A stretch of 64,000 bases of DNA from Planctomycetota bacterium (GCA_021851715.1 JAJZCR010000010.1:1-64000); one strand, 5' to 3'. Numbered from the stretch's first letter, positions 1 to 8,511 are shown. The notes: generated by a model not told the origin, from the letters alone. Numbers and translations are program-made.

Positions 1-48
1 CTGGCGGCTTTACAGGAGCATTTGCAGACCCCGGAACCCCGAAATTAG
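1..48 (+). CDS. Possible 3' end of a CDS cut by the window edge
   Basis: The first 15 codons in frame 1 read through to a TAG at 46-48 and end in Thr-Pro-Glu-Pro-Arg-Asn. The codons look like the neighbouring genes (leucine as CTG or TTG, alanine as GCG or GCT), but the fragment is too short to assign a family. It would converge with the methyltransferase gene on the other strand. It may be chance. Confidence 0.3.
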   Translation: MAALQEHLQTPEPRN

Positions 49-210
49 GGGTGGTTTGTGGTGGAAACTTTCGGCCTTATTTGCAAGATAATGCAGTTTT
101 TGGGGCCGAAGTGCGAAAGTCGGGCTAGCCATGCCGGAGTTTTGGCCGCCCGCGTAATAGAATGGTTCTGCGAAAAGGCATACCTTTGAGCTGCCGATGG
201 CGGGAAGCTC
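49..210. other. Intergenic region with an imperfect inverted repeat
   Basis: No gene is seen between the possible CDS end and the stop of the methyltransferase gene. TTCGGCC at 69-75 is matched by GGCCGAA at 102-108, and CGAAAGT at 114-120 mirrors the ACTTTCG just upstream, so the segment could fold. Such a structure between converging genes could help end transcription, but there is no clean U-run. Confidence 0.3.
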
Positions 211-930
211 TCAATTTATTTTTTTCATGATCAGCAGATAATTGAAACCGCGCAGAAAGTAATTGCCTTCGATGGCGGCGGTATGCCAATGATTGCGCTT
301 CAGGGTGCGGTTGTGGCGCACTACCGCGATAATGTCCACCGGCTGAAAACATTGGCGCAGCAGCGAAAATAATTCAAAGCCAATGGGAATAAAGGGACGC
401 CCTTTTTTGAACGAATCACTCACGTACACAGCCATGTACCGGCGGCTTTTCAGCACGCGTTGAATCTGGCCGAAAACCTCGTTCATGGCACTAAAGTAGG
501 CGTTGGGACCGCGACCTGCGGGTGCTTCGCCTGCATCGAGCTTCCCTATGCAGCGTGGATCATCGGAATAGTCCACGTGCGTACTGTAGGGCGGATCGAG
601 AAAAACAAAATCGACGCTTGCGGCAGCCAGAGGAATATGCCGGGCGTCAGCGCTTTGAATATCATCCCGGCTGGGCACCAGGTCAAAACCGATACCTTTG
701 CGATTTAGTTCCGTCGCGACATCCAGGGTGGTCCCGCTGCCGCACATGGGATCCAGGATCACATCGCCGGGGCGGGTGTAGCGGGAAAGTAAATTCCATA
801 TAACCCAAGCGGGAGTGGCTCCGATGTAATCTTTGTCGCCGTGAGGCTCCCGGCCATAGTCCTGGGAAGGATATTCCCAAAGCGTGGTGGTGCAAATTCG
901 TACGGGTGTTTTTTTATGAGAAAATGGCAC
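211..930 (-). CDS. N4/N6-type nucleic-acid methyltransferase (DPPY)
   Basis: This 239-residue protein has the signature of an S-adenosylmethionine-dependent amino-methyltransferase. A motif X-like segment (PAWVIWNLL, near residue 40) precedes motif I DPMCGSGTT near residue 60, then a GFDL motif II, and motif IV DPPY near residue 112. The order X-I-IV differs from the beta-class restriction methylases (IV before I). The closest known groups are orphan DNA adenine or N4-cytosine methylases and TRM11-like RNA methyltransferases, and the target cannot be told from sequence. No restriction endonuclease is adjacent. It lies 16 bases after yajQ and is probably the last gene of the nusA-to-methyltransferase unit. 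An AGGTG ribosome-binding sequence supports the ATG start. Confidence 0.8.
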   Translation of the reverse strand: MPFSHKKTPVRICTTTLWEYPSQDYGREPHGDKDYIGATPAWVIWNLLSRYTRPGDVILDPMCGSGTTLDVATELNRKGIGFDLVPSRDDIQSADARHIPLAAASVDFVFLDPPYSTHVDYSDDPRCIGKLDAGEAPAGRGPNAYFSAMNEVFGQIQRVLKSRRYMAVYVSDSFKKGRPFIPIGFELFSLLRQCFQPVDIIAVVRHNRTLKRNHWHTAAIEGNYFLRGFNYLLIMKKIN

Positions 931-946
931 CTATTTCGTCCTGAAG

Positions 947-1447
947 TCAGCGGTAGTTGTTGAATTGCAGCGGAATAGCCGGAGGGTGGGCACGCAGGGC
1001 GGCGATGACCGCCTGCAAGTCGTCTTTTTTTGGGGAACTAACGCGCAGCGAGTCACCTTGAATGCTGGCATTAACCTTAAGCCCCAACTCCTTAATCTGT
1101 TTTTGCAGCGCCTTGGCAGTGTCGCGGTCGATGCCGCTTTTGAGTTTCAGCTTCTGGCGGACGGTGTTGTGCGTGGCGATTTCCAGTTTTTGCCGATCCA
1201 GACAGTGTGGATCCACGCCGCGCTTGGTCATCTTGGCCACCAGCACCTGCAAGACGGCTTCCAATTGCGGTTCGCCATCGGCGGTCAGCACAATGAGCTT
1301 CTCTTTTTTGTCCAGGGCACCCACGCCGGCGGCGGTGCCGCGGAAATCGAAACGGGTGATAATTTCCTTTTGGGCCTGCACCACAGCGTTGTCCAACTCC
1401 TGCAGGTTGACCTCACTTACGATATCAAAACTTGAATCCGCGGACAC
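947..1447 (-). CDS. yajQ: YajQ family nucleotide-binding protein
   Basis: The 166-residue product matches the YajQ (UPF0234) family along its whole length, close to the usual 160-165 residues. It starts with the typical SFDIVSEV segment, has the ITRFDFRG motif near residue 31 and ends in the characteristic PLQFNNYR. YajQ proteins are two-domain ferredoxin-fold proteins. Some members bind cyclic di-GMP and act on transcription regulators, while others bind nucleic acid or nucleotide. Which applies here is unknown. The gene follows the small membrane protein and precedes the methyltransferase, all on the same strand with short gaps, so it is probably cotranscribed with them. Confidence 0.93.
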   Translation of the reverse strand: MSADSSFDIVSEVNLQELDNAVVQAQKEIITRFDFRGTAAGVGALDKKEKLIVLTADGEPQLEAVLQVLVAKMTKRGVDPHCLDRQKLEIATHNTVRQKLKLKSGIDRDTAKALQKQIKELGLKVNASIQGDSLRVSSPKKDDLQAVIAALRAHPPAIPLQFNNYR

Positions 1448-1482
1448 GAGGATCTCCTTTCATTGCCTCCGGCGGTCGGGCT

Positions 1483-1809
1483 TCACCACGCGCCCCCTGC
1501 GGGCGGACGCGGCAACGGCCGGCGGCTGGCGGCATATTTTACCAGTGGACCGGCCAACACTGCCAGCACGAACATCCATACAATAATCAGCAAAATATTC
1601 CTAGCCCAGGCGGAATGTTGCGGCACGTTCATCTCGTTCCAAGTCGGTTTGGCCCGTGTGAGCGGCGGCTCCAGATGCGCCGGTCGGGCAACTACCGAGG
1701 CAGTTGGCGCGGTGGTGGATCGCGCCTGCATGATGGCGGTGGTGCTGAGAATGACGGCAATAGCCAGGCCGATCATCAGGTTTGGAAGCATTTTTGTTAC
1801 TGCCGGCAC
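1483..1809 (-). CDS. Small two-segment membrane protein
   Basis: This 108-residue product has a hydrophobic stretch near residues 8-28 (a signal anchor or first membrane helix) and a second near residues 70-90. Between them lies a Pro/Thr/Arg-rich stretch that would lie outside the membrane, and the C-terminus is basic and proline-rich. No family is recognised. It starts only 7 bases after the hisG stop, which suggests cotranscription and perhaps coupled translation. Such small double-anchor proteins are common and poorly conserved, so no function is proposed. The spacing and the hydrophobic pattern make a real gene more likely than chance. Confidence 0.6.
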   Translation of the reverse strand: MPAVTKMLPNLMIGLAIAVILSTTAIMQARSTTAPTASVVARPAHLEPPLTRAKPTWNEMNVPQHSAWARNILLIIVWMFVLAVLAGPLVKYAASRRPLPRPPAGGAW

Positions 1810-1816
1810 AGGCCAC

Positions 1817-2701
1817 CTATGGTATCACCTTGTTCAGCGGATAACTGATCAGCCCAGAAGCCCCGGCTCGCTTTAACTGAGGAATCAGTTCGCGTTCGCT
1901 GCGCTCTTCAATGATCACTTCCACGGCCACCCACGAACCATCGGCGAGGGGTGAAATGGTGGGAGATTTTTCGGCGGGCAGAATTTTAAGGACCGCCTCG
2001 AGCTTTTCTCGCGGGGCATTAAGCTTCAGACCCACTTTCTCGCGGGCGCTGATGGCTCCGTGCAGCAGCAGGGCCATGTTTTCCATCTTCTCGCGTTTGA
2101 ACGGGTCCGCCCAGGCCCGATGATTGGCAATCAGCCGGGTGGTACTGACCAACAGTGTATCAATAATTCGCAGGTTGTTGGCCCGGATCGAAGAGCCGGT
2201 CTCGGTGATGTCCACAATGGCATCCAGCAGGCGGGCCTTCACTTCAGTGGCCCCCCAACTGAATTCCACTTTGACGGGGATATTTTTTTTCTGAAAATAT
2301 TCCCGGGTCACATTGACCAGTTCCGTGGCAATCACGCCGTCGCGCAAGTCTTCAGGTGTGGTCAGGGCTGATTCCTGCGGTACCGCCAGCACCCACCGGG
2401 CGGGCTTGCTGGTGGCCTTTGAATAGACCAACTCGGCCACTTCATGCACATTCGATCCATTTTCCTTGATCCAGTCGGAGCCGGTAAGGCCCACATCAAT
2501 GACATTTTCTTCCACATAGCGAGACATTTCCTGCGCCCGAAACATCACCACTTCAATAGCCGGATCATCAATGGAAGGAAAATAGCTGCGATCATTGACC
2601 GAGATGCGCCAGCCGGCTTTGGCAAATAAATCGACCGTAGAGTCCTGTAAAGAACCTTTTGGAATTCCCAGCCGCAGAATATCGGTACCAGGTTTTAACA
2701 T
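1817..2701 (-). CDS. hisG: ATP phosphoribosyltransferase, long form
   Basis: HisG catalyses the first step of histidine synthesis, joining ATP and PRPP to give phosphoribosyl-ATP. The 294-residue length and a C-terminal domain of about 75 residues (from about residue 220) identify the long, self-regulated form, in which that domain binds histidine for feedback inhibition. The N-terminus has the LGIPKGSL motif near residue 12, and the PRPP-binding segment DITETGSSIRAN lies near residue 165. No HisZ partner is needed for this form. The gene sits in a translation-factor unit rather than in a his cluster, which is unusual. A hairpin lies just upstream. Confidence 0.96.
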   Translation of the reverse strand: MLKPGTDILRLGIPKGSLQDSTVDLFAKAGWRISVNDRSYFPSIDDPAIEVVMFRAQEMSRYVEENVIDVGLTGSDWIKENGSNVHEVAELVYSKATSKPARWVLAVPQESALTTPEDLRDGVIATELVNVTREYFQKKNIPVKVEFSWGATEVKARLLDAIVDITETGSSIRANNLRIIDTLLVSTTRLIANHRAWADPFKREKMENMALLLHGAISAREKVGLKLNAPREKLEAVLKILPAEKSPTISPLADGSWVAVEVIIEERSERELIPQLKRAGASGLISYPLNKVIP

Positions 2702-2744
2702 CAGAATGCCTTTTTAACAGCGCGGTTCACTCAAATACAGAGCT

Positions 2745-2766
2745 TTCGTCCGCCGCGACGGACGAA
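2745..2766 (-). terminator. Hairpin in front of hisG
   Basis: An 8-base perfect inverted repeat (2745-2752 with 2759-2766, loop of six) lies between the endonuclease III-like gene and hisG. No U-run follows on the minus strand, so it is not a standard rho-independent terminator. It could slow polymerase, mark an RNA-processing site or influence hisG expression. The sequence supports the stem itself, but the role is inference. Confidence 0.4.
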
Positions 2767-2773
2767 CCCCGTT

Positions 2774-3604
2774 TTAGTCCTTATTGGAAGGCTTGGGCTT
2801 CACTTTCGTGTGCGCCCCACCGGCCTTTTCCGAGGAAGCATCCCCCCATTTTTTCCGGTGCACCTTGGACGCGTGCGCCGGGGCGGACGCAGGTTCAGTA
2901 CCGGTCGCCGGCGGCTGCGTTTTGACCGGGGACACCTCGGGGGTCTCTTGGGGCGGAGCCACAACCGTCGATGGAGTTCGTGTGACGGCGGGCCAGACCT
3001 TGGGCATCCAGTCTTCCAAATCTTTACGGGAAGCCCGGAAAAACATCCCCATCTGCGGAGCCCGAATCTGACGTTCCAGCACCAACTGCAATTCCAGCAC
3101 CGTACATTCTTCGGTGACGGCCTGTTTATTTTTCAACCATAAGAGCAGCTTCATATCCACAGGCGCGGCGGGAACGCCAAAACAATCCAATGCCACCGCA
3201 GCTTCCACATACGGGTTGATGCCGGCAAGGGACTTAAGATACTTGCGAATTTCCGGCTTGTGCATCTGATGCAGACTTTCCAGACTCATCTGCTTTTCAC
3301 GCTCAAAAATGGCTTGCAGCGTGCGATGCAGTGAGGAGCATCGACTTTCCGCAAACGCATAACGCACTCCCAAAATGGCCGCAAGTTCAATGGCCGGCGT
3401 TACGCGCAGTTCATTGTAATCGGCCATGGTGGAAACCAGGCGTTGTTCGGCGCTTTGCGCCCGTCCCATTTCCGCATCGTATTCCAGAAAAGCATGCACC
3501 AACCTGGCCAGCGGCTCCATTTTCGGCCCTTCCGGCGGAGCATGGCGGGTCCAGCGGGTGATGATTTTTTTTAGAACATCCGATTTAACATGGCTTTTAG
3601 TCAT
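2774..3604 (-). CDS. Endonuclease III-like HhH protein with changed active site
   Basis: The 276-residue protein has a helical core (residues about 20-210) that looks like the endonuclease III/HhH-GPD fold. The segment LAGINPYVEAAVALDCFGVP followed by APVDMK aligns with the LPGVGRKTA...VDTH region of the family. The catalytic aspartate (PVD) is kept, but the lysine of bifunctional lyases is a tyrosine. No Cys4 iron-sulfur motif is present. The last 65 residues are a Pro/Ala/Thr then Lys-rich disordered tail that could bind nucleic acid. It overlaps rbfA by 8 bases, so translation is probably coupled. It may be a monofunctional glycosylase (the MIG mismatch glycosylase has Tyr here) or a non-catalytic binding protein. 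Confidence 0.7.
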   Translation of the reverse strand: MTKSHVKSDVLKKIITRWTRHAPPEGPKMEPLARLVHAFLEYDAEMGRAQSAEQRLVSTMADYNELRVTPAIELAAILGVRYAFAESRCSSLHRTLQAIFEREKQMSLESLHQMHKPEIRKYLKSLAGINPYVEAAVALDCFGVPAAPVDMKLLLWLKNKQAVTEECTVLELQLVLERQIRAPQMGMFFRASRKDLEDWMPKVWPAVTRTPSTVVAPPQETPEVSPVKTQPPATGTEPASAPAHASKVHRKKWGDASSEKAGGAHTKVKPKPSNKD

Positions 3605-3947
3605 CTGCTATTCCTTTGGATTCAGCGAGAAGGCGGTCAATTTCCGCCTGCTTTTTAAGCGAATGATCGAGCACAAAGCTCAAATGGGGAGCCACACGCA
3701 TGGATAAAGCCTTGGCGACCTCGTGCTGCACGAAGGCTGTGGCATGCATCAGGCCTTGAAAAACCGTGGCCTCGGGTGACGAGGAAAGAATACTCACATA
3801 AATTTTGGCTTCGCGCAGATCAGCCGTAACCTCCACCTTGGTCACGCTGACGATGCCGGTAATTCGCGGATCTTCAAGATCACGCAGCAAGACCATGGAA
3901 ACCACGCGCCGAATCTGCGATTCAATCTTGCGCTGTCGGACACTCAT
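3597..3947 (-). CDS. rbfA: 30S ribosome-binding factor A
   Basis: RbfA binds the immature 30S subunit and helps 16S rRNA maturation. The 116-residue length and the KH-like core are typical: the N-terminal RKIESQIRRVVS helix, the LEDPRITGIVSVTKVEVTAD segment near residue 23, and the APHLSFVLDHSLK strand-helix near residue 85. The gene lies between infB and the endonuclease III-like gene, the usual place after infB in many bacteria. Its stop codon overlaps the next gene, which suggests coupling. Confidence 0.95.
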   Translation of the reverse strand: MSVRQRKIESQIRRVVSMVLLRDLEDPRITGIVSVTKVEVTADLREAKIYVSILSSSPEATVFQGLMHATAFVQHEVAKALSMRVAPHLSFVLDHSLKKQAEIDRLLAESKGIADD

Positions 3948-4015
3948 GTCTAATTCGCCCTTCGCCTCTTAAAAAGCTTTCATGGGAGCATACCGCAATG
4001 GAGTCAGCCGGCACC

Positions 4016-6883
4016 TTACAGAGTTCTGGCCACATCCACAGTTTTGTACGCCGCGATAATATCGCCCACTTTAATGTCATCGTGGCCCGCCAGCTTCAAA
4101 CCACATTCCAAGCCCGCACGCACTTCGCGGGCATCTTCCTTGAAGCGCCGCAGCGAATCGAGCACCAGATTATCAGCCACCGTTACCCCGTCACGGATCA
4201 ACCGATATTTCGCCGTTCGCTGCAATACACCGTCGGTGACCATACACCCGGCAATACTGCCCACGCGACTCACGCGAATCACCTGCCGCACTTCCGCATG
4301 GCCGATGATCTGATCCTGTTTTTCCGGGGCCAACATGCCGGTGAGTGCCTTGTGGATATCGTCGGCAATTTCGTAGATGACGCGGTAAAGACGAATATCC
4401 ACGCCGCGCCGCTCGGCAAGTTTGCGGGCACTTTCGTCGGGCTCCACGCAAAAGCCGACGATGATGGCGTTAGAGGCTTCGGCGAGCAGCACATCGCTTT
4501 CGGAAATTCCGCCCACTGCCGCGTGGAGCAACCGCACCTGCACTTCCTTGGAAAGTTCGCGGGTCATGGTCTGGCGCAGCACATCTGCGGACCCCTGCAC
4601 GTCGGCCTTGAGGATCATGTTGAGTTCCTTGATCTCGCCGCGTTTGATCGTATCAAAGAGATTTTCCAGTGTTACCTTGGTGCGCTGGGCAATGTCGGAT
4701 TCACGGTCGGCGTGGGCACGTTCCTCGGCAATGCTCTTGCTTTTCGCCAGGTCGTCCACTACGTACAGCGGATCCGCCCCCATGGGCACATTGTCCAGCC
4801 CAAACACTTCCACCGGCATGGCCGGCCCGGCCTCGGTCACAGGTCGCCCATGATCATCCAGAAGCTGGCGAACGCGCCCGGATGCCGGACCGCACACCAT
4901 GGCATCGCCAATGCGCAGCGTGCCATTCTGCACCATCACCCGGGCCACCACGCCGCGCAGCGGATCCATAAACGCTTCTATGACCGTACCACGCGCCGGA
5001 AGCTGCGGAGAGGCTTTTAATTCGCGTAGGGCGGCGGTGTAATCGAGATATTCAATGAGTTCCTTCACGCCCTGGCCGCTGGTCGCGCTGGTGCGCACCA
5101 CTTCCACATCGCCGCCCCATTCCACCGGATTCAAGCCGTGTTCAGCCAGTTGGCCCAGCACCTTGTTGGCGTTGGCCTCGGGCTTATCAATTTTATTCAG
5201 CGCCACCACAATCGGCACGCCGGCGGCTTTGGCGTGGTCGATGGATTCCACCGTCTGAGGCATCACGCCGTCGTCGGCCGCCACCACCAGCACCACCACA
5301 TCCGTCAGGTTGGCTCCGCGGGCTCGCATCGCGGTAAAGGCCTGATGCCCCGGGGTATCTAAAAAGGTAACCCGCTTCGGTTTGCCGTCGGAACCGGTCA
5401 GGCTTACGGTGTACGCACCAATGTGCTGGGTGATGCCGCCGGCTTCACCGGCAGCGACATTGGCCGAGCGGATCTTATCCAGCAGGCTGGTCTTGCCATG
5501 GTCCACATGGCCAAGAATGGTCACCACGGGCGGGCGGGCGGTACGCTCAGCCGCATCGGCAATTTGTTTGTATTTGCGCTCCAATACCACGTATTGTGAT
5601 TCTTTTTTCTTGATAATCAGTTCAATGCCGTATTCCATGGCCAGCATCTGCGCCACGTCCAGATCCAGACTCTGGTTGACCGTGACCATGGCTCCCTGGG
5701 TCAGCAGCTTTTTAAGCATGTCGCCAGCTTTGACGCCCATCAATTCAGACAGATGGCGCAGCGTTACCGGCGGGGTGATTTCAATGGAAGACGGCTTCTG
5801 TGCCGGAGCATGCGCCGCCACCATCTTTTGCTGAGCCTTATTAAGTTGCCGCCGACGCACGCGCAACATGCCACCGGTGGCTGACGCCAGCCGTTCGGCC
5901 CGGTCCTGCAGATCCGCCTCCCGCCACTCGCGAATCAGATCCACATCCGCTCCGCCCAGCCGCCCGCCTTGATGTCTGGCCGTGCGGCCTTTATTGCGCC
6001 GGGCCTTGGCTTCCTCATCATCGAGCATGGGCTCGCCGGGCTTGCCACGGTTGCGATGTGATCCGCCGCCACTGGGTGGAAACGACGGCGCACGATCCAT
6101 CATAGTGGACGGTTCATTGGAATAAGGCGAGGGCCGAACCCGAGATCGCGGCGGTTCAACAATTTCCGGTGCGGCAATGCGCACCACATTCGGACCTTTC
6201 AACTGGGCCGGTGCCGGCACATGGCGAGGTCCAGCAGGCGTTACCACCGGCTTGGCCACCACATTCGGCACCCCGCGCGGCACCACCGGTGCCGGGGGTT
6301 TTACCGGCTTCATGGGAATTTCCGCAGCCGGCTTGGCCGGTACATCCGCGACGGATTTAGCTGCCGCTTCCGCCGGCGAATGGTCCGGTATTGCAGCTAT
6401 CGGCCTGGCCACCGGTTCTGAGGGAATTGCGGCAGAGGCCGAGGTTGGAACTTCTTCCACAGATGGCCGTTCGGGAGGCACACTCACAGGTAAGCCAGGT
6501 GCCACTTTGCGGGGCCTCCCGCGCGGACGACGCGACGGTGCCTCCGCCGAGATTGTTGTGTCGGCCGAAGATGCGACTCCGGCGACCGGAGCATCCATAA
6601 CAGCGGTGTGAGTGGCCGAAGACTGATCTGCGCCGTCGTCGGCATTTTTTTTCTTCCGGCCGCGTTTCTGCGGGACTTTTTCCACTGCCACGTGTGCAGT
6701 TTTTTCCACCGCTGTTTGCGGTGCATCTTTACTGAACCACTCGCGGATGCTCTCGGCAAGACCAGCCTTGACGGTGCTCAGGTGGCTGTCGATTTCGGTA
6801 ACACCCTCCGCCTGGCATTTTTCGATAATCGCCTTGCTGTCAACGCCAAGCTCTTTGGCGAGTTTGTGAACTTTAATATTCAA
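4016..6883 (-). CDS. infB: Translation initiation factor IF-2
   Basis: IF-2 is the GTPase that brings initiator tRNA to the 30S subunit and promotes subunit joining. The 955-residue product has an N-terminal IF2 helical module (residues 1-50). A long Pro/Ala-rich linker (about 55-300) follows, with basic patches including an AT-hook-like RRPRGRPRK near residue 118. Next come a second IF2_N module (about 370-425) and the G domain, with G1 GHVDHGKT at 458-465, DTPGHQAF and NKID. Domains II-IV fill the rest, including the C-terminal tRNA-binding part. The linker is long but within the family range. It follows nusA by 71 bases. Confidence 0.97.
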   Translation of the reverse strand: MNIKVHKLAKELGVDSKAIIEKCQAEGVTEIDSHLSTVKAGLAESIREWFSKDAPQTAVEKTAHVAVEKVPQKRGRKKKNADDGADQSSATHTAVMDAPVAGVASSADTTISAEAPSRRPRGRPRKVAPGLPVSVPPERPSVEEVPTSASAAIPSEPVARPIAAIPDHSPAEAAAKSVADVPAKPAAEIPMKPVKPPAPVVPRGVPNVVAKPVVTPAGPRHVPAPAQLKGPNVVRIAAPEIVEPPRSRVRPSPYSNEPSTMMDRAPSFPPSGGGSHRNRGKPGEPMLDDEEAKARRNKGRTARHQGGRLGGADVDLIREWREADLQDRAERLASATGGMLRVRRRQLNKAQQKMVAAHAPAQKPSSIEITPPVTLRHLSELMGVKAGDMLKKLLTQGAMVTVNQSLDLDVAQMLAMEYGIELIIKKKESQYVVLERKYKQIADAAERTARPPVVTILGHVDHGKTSLLDKIRSANVAAGEAGGITQHIGAYTVSLTGSDGKPKRVTFLDTPGHQAFTAMRARGANLTDVVVLVVAADDGVMPQTVESIDHAKAAGVPIVVALNKIDKPEANANKVLGQLAEHGLNPVEWGGDVEVVRTSATSGQGVKELIEYLDYTAALRELKASPQLPARGTVIEAFMDPLRGVVARVMVQNGTLRIGDAMVCGPASGRVRQLLDDHGRPVTEAGPAMPVEVFGLDNVPMGADPLYVVDDLAKSKSIAEERAHADRESDIAQRTKVTLENLFDTIKRGEIKELNMILKADVQGSADVLRQTMTRELSKEVQVRLLHAAVGGISESDVLLAEASNAIIVGFCVEPDESARKLAERRGVDIRLYRVIYEIADDIHKALTGMLAPEKQDQIIGHAEVRQVIRVSRVGSIAGCMVTDGVLQRTAKYRLIRDGVTVADNLVLDSLRRFKEDAREVRAGLECGLKLAGHDDIKVGDIIAAYKTVDVARTL

Positions 6884-6954
6884 AGAGTGCTCCAGTAGTT
6901 ATTTTTCCACTGCGGTTATCCCGGGACAATCCGTCACGCCGTTCCGCCGCGATT

Positions 6955-8313
6955 TTAAGTCGAGACCGAAGGCGAATCGGGAGTTGCCTCCGCCTTGTCG
7001 ACGGAGGGTTCCGCCGGTTCGGTGGAAGCGTCCGCCGCAGTACCGAGAGTATCCGCTTGCGGTTCGTCGGCACCAGCGACATCCTTAACCTCAGTTTTGG
7101 CAGCCGCAGCTTCAGCGGCCGCGGTCTTTTTGGCTATGTCTTCCGCGGCCTTACGGGCAATTTCTTCCTCGGCCACGCGCAGAGCCGCGTCATGGGCGGT
7201 TTGCCGGACTTTTTCGGCCATTTCCGGCGAAAGTTCCAGCTCTTTCACCAACGGTTCCACACCCACTTCCTCGATGTCCAACAGGTTGATGAGCCCCAAG
7301 GTCAGCAGCCGATCCACGAATTTATCGTCCACCCCCTCGATGGTTTTCATGGCCCTTTCCAGATCATCGAGGCCCTTGGAATATTCTTCCGGCGTAAGAA
7401 TGTCCACATCCCAGCCCGTGAGGCGCGCAGCGAGGCGAACATTTTGACCGCGTTTTCCGATGGCCAGCGAAAGCTGGCTCTCGTTGACCACAACCGTGGC
7501 CCGGTTTAATTCAAAATTGAGCGAAATTTCCGCAATTTCAGCGGGCTTAAGCGCGTTGGTGATCAACACCTGCGAGGATTCGTTCCAACGAACAATGTCA
7601 ATTTTTTCACCGCCGAGTTCATCGACAATATTCTTGATGCGGCTCCCGCGGATTCCCACGCAGGCTCCCACGCAATCCACCTTGGTGTCGATGGAGGAAA
7701 CCGCAATTTTCGTGCGATAGCCGGCTTCACGGGCCATAGCCTTGACCTCGATGATTTTCTCCTGCACTTCCGGCACTTCCAGTTCGAAAAGCCGGCGGAT
7801 AAAGTCGGGATGGGACCGCGAAAGAATAATTTTTACCTGACTGCCCACATCGCGCACTTCCAGCACCAGGCAGCGAACGCGCTCGCCGACATGATGCGTC
7901 TCACCGGGAATTTGTTCACTGCGAGGCAGAAATCCTTCGCACCGGCCCAGATTGATCGAAAGAGAAGGTCCCTCCGCCCTGGCCACGGTACCGGTGATGA
8001 TCTGGCCGCGGCGCTGCGAAAATTCTTCATAAATACTGTCGCGTTCTTCTTCACGCAGTTTCTGAATCAGCACCTGCTTGGCGGTCTGGGCGGCAATGCG
8101 TCCAAACTCGCGATAATCAATGAGCGTGCCGTTTTTCCGAACCTCAATTTCTCCGGTCATGCGGTCAATGGTACATACCACATCATCAGTTTCACCATAG
8201 AACTTGCGGGCTGCCGAAAGCAGCGATGCCTCTATGTCCGCATAGATGGAGTCCTTTTCGATATTTTTATCGCGTGCAATCGAATCGATGATTCTCAGAA
8301 GTTCCTGATTCAT
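6955..8313 (-). CDS. nusA: Transcription termination/antitermination factor NusA
   Basis: NusA binds RNA polymerase and nascent RNA and controls pausing, termination and antitermination. The 452-residue product has the N-terminal polymerase-binding domain (1-105), an S1 domain starting at GQIITGTVARAEG near residue 110, KH1 with the GIRG loop near 220 and KH2 with the LAIGKRGQ loop near 285. An HhH-like region near 345-395 follows, and the tail from about 400 is Ala/Glu/Asp-rich. It is the first gene of the minus-strand unit and is preceded by a terminator and stem-loops at 8392-8495. rimP, which often precedes nusA, is not present in the 600 bases upstream. Confidence 0.96.
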   Translation of the reverse strand: MNQELLRIIDSIARDKNIEKDSIYADIEASLLSAARKFYGETDDVVCTIDRMTGEIEVRKNGTLIDYREFGRIAAQTAKQVLIQKLREEERDSIYEEFSQRRGQIITGTVARAEGPSLSINLGRCEGFLPRSEQIPGETHHVGERVRCLVLEVRDVGSQVKIILSRSHPDFIRRLFELEVPEVQEKIIEVKAMAREAGYRTKIAVSSIDTKVDCVGACVGIRGSRIKNIVDELGGEKIDIVRWNESSQVLITNALKPAEIAEISLNFELNRATVVVNESQLSLAIGKRGQNVRLAARLTGWDVDILTPEEYSKGLDDLERAMKTIEGVDDKFVDRLLTLGLINLLDIEEVGVEPLVKELELSPEMAEKVRQTAHDAALRVAEEEIARKAAEDIAKKTAAAEAAAAKTEVKDVAGADEPQADTLGTAADASTEPAEPSVDKAEATPDSPSVST

Positions 8314-8391
8314 ATTTTCTTTTCGCCTTTAATCTGCACTGGTCGAAATCCACCCGGATCCCGCCTCACCCGTGCGATATTTCGCATCGAG

Positions 8392-8428
8392 TGCAAAAAT
8401 AAATGCGGTGGAGAACATACTCCACCGC
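8392..8428 (-). terminator. Rho-independent terminator upstream of nusA
   Basis: On the minus strand a 9-base perfect stem (8405-8413 with 8420-8428, loop of six) is followed by ATTTATTTTT, a good terminator shape. It lies about 80 bases before the nusA start. It therefore either ends transcription of whatever lies upstream on the minus strand or acts as an attenuator in the nusA leader. No nusA promoter is evident between it and the start codon. Confidence 0.65.
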
Positions 8429-8463
8429 CCTTTCTCCGCGGAGGCAACGGCAACCCGCGGGCC

Positions 8464-8495
8464 GATAAGGCCATCCCCATGGGAACGGCCTTATC
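8464..8495. repeat. Long stem-loop in the nusA upstream region
   Basis: GATAAGGCC at 8464-8472 pairs perfectly with GGCCTTATC at 8487-8495, and the loop contains a further CCC/GGG pair around CATG. Together with the terminator just downstream on the minus strand this gives a structured leader. It matches no known riboswitch class that I can recognise. Confidence 0.5.
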
Positions 8496-8511
8496 CGGAG
8501 GATAAACCTGA

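Noticed and set aside
3998-5020. 340-codon plus-strand frame opposite infB
   Set aside because: It overlaps the strongly supported IF-2 gene, is rich in His and Arg as expected of antisense shadow frames, and has no family pattern.
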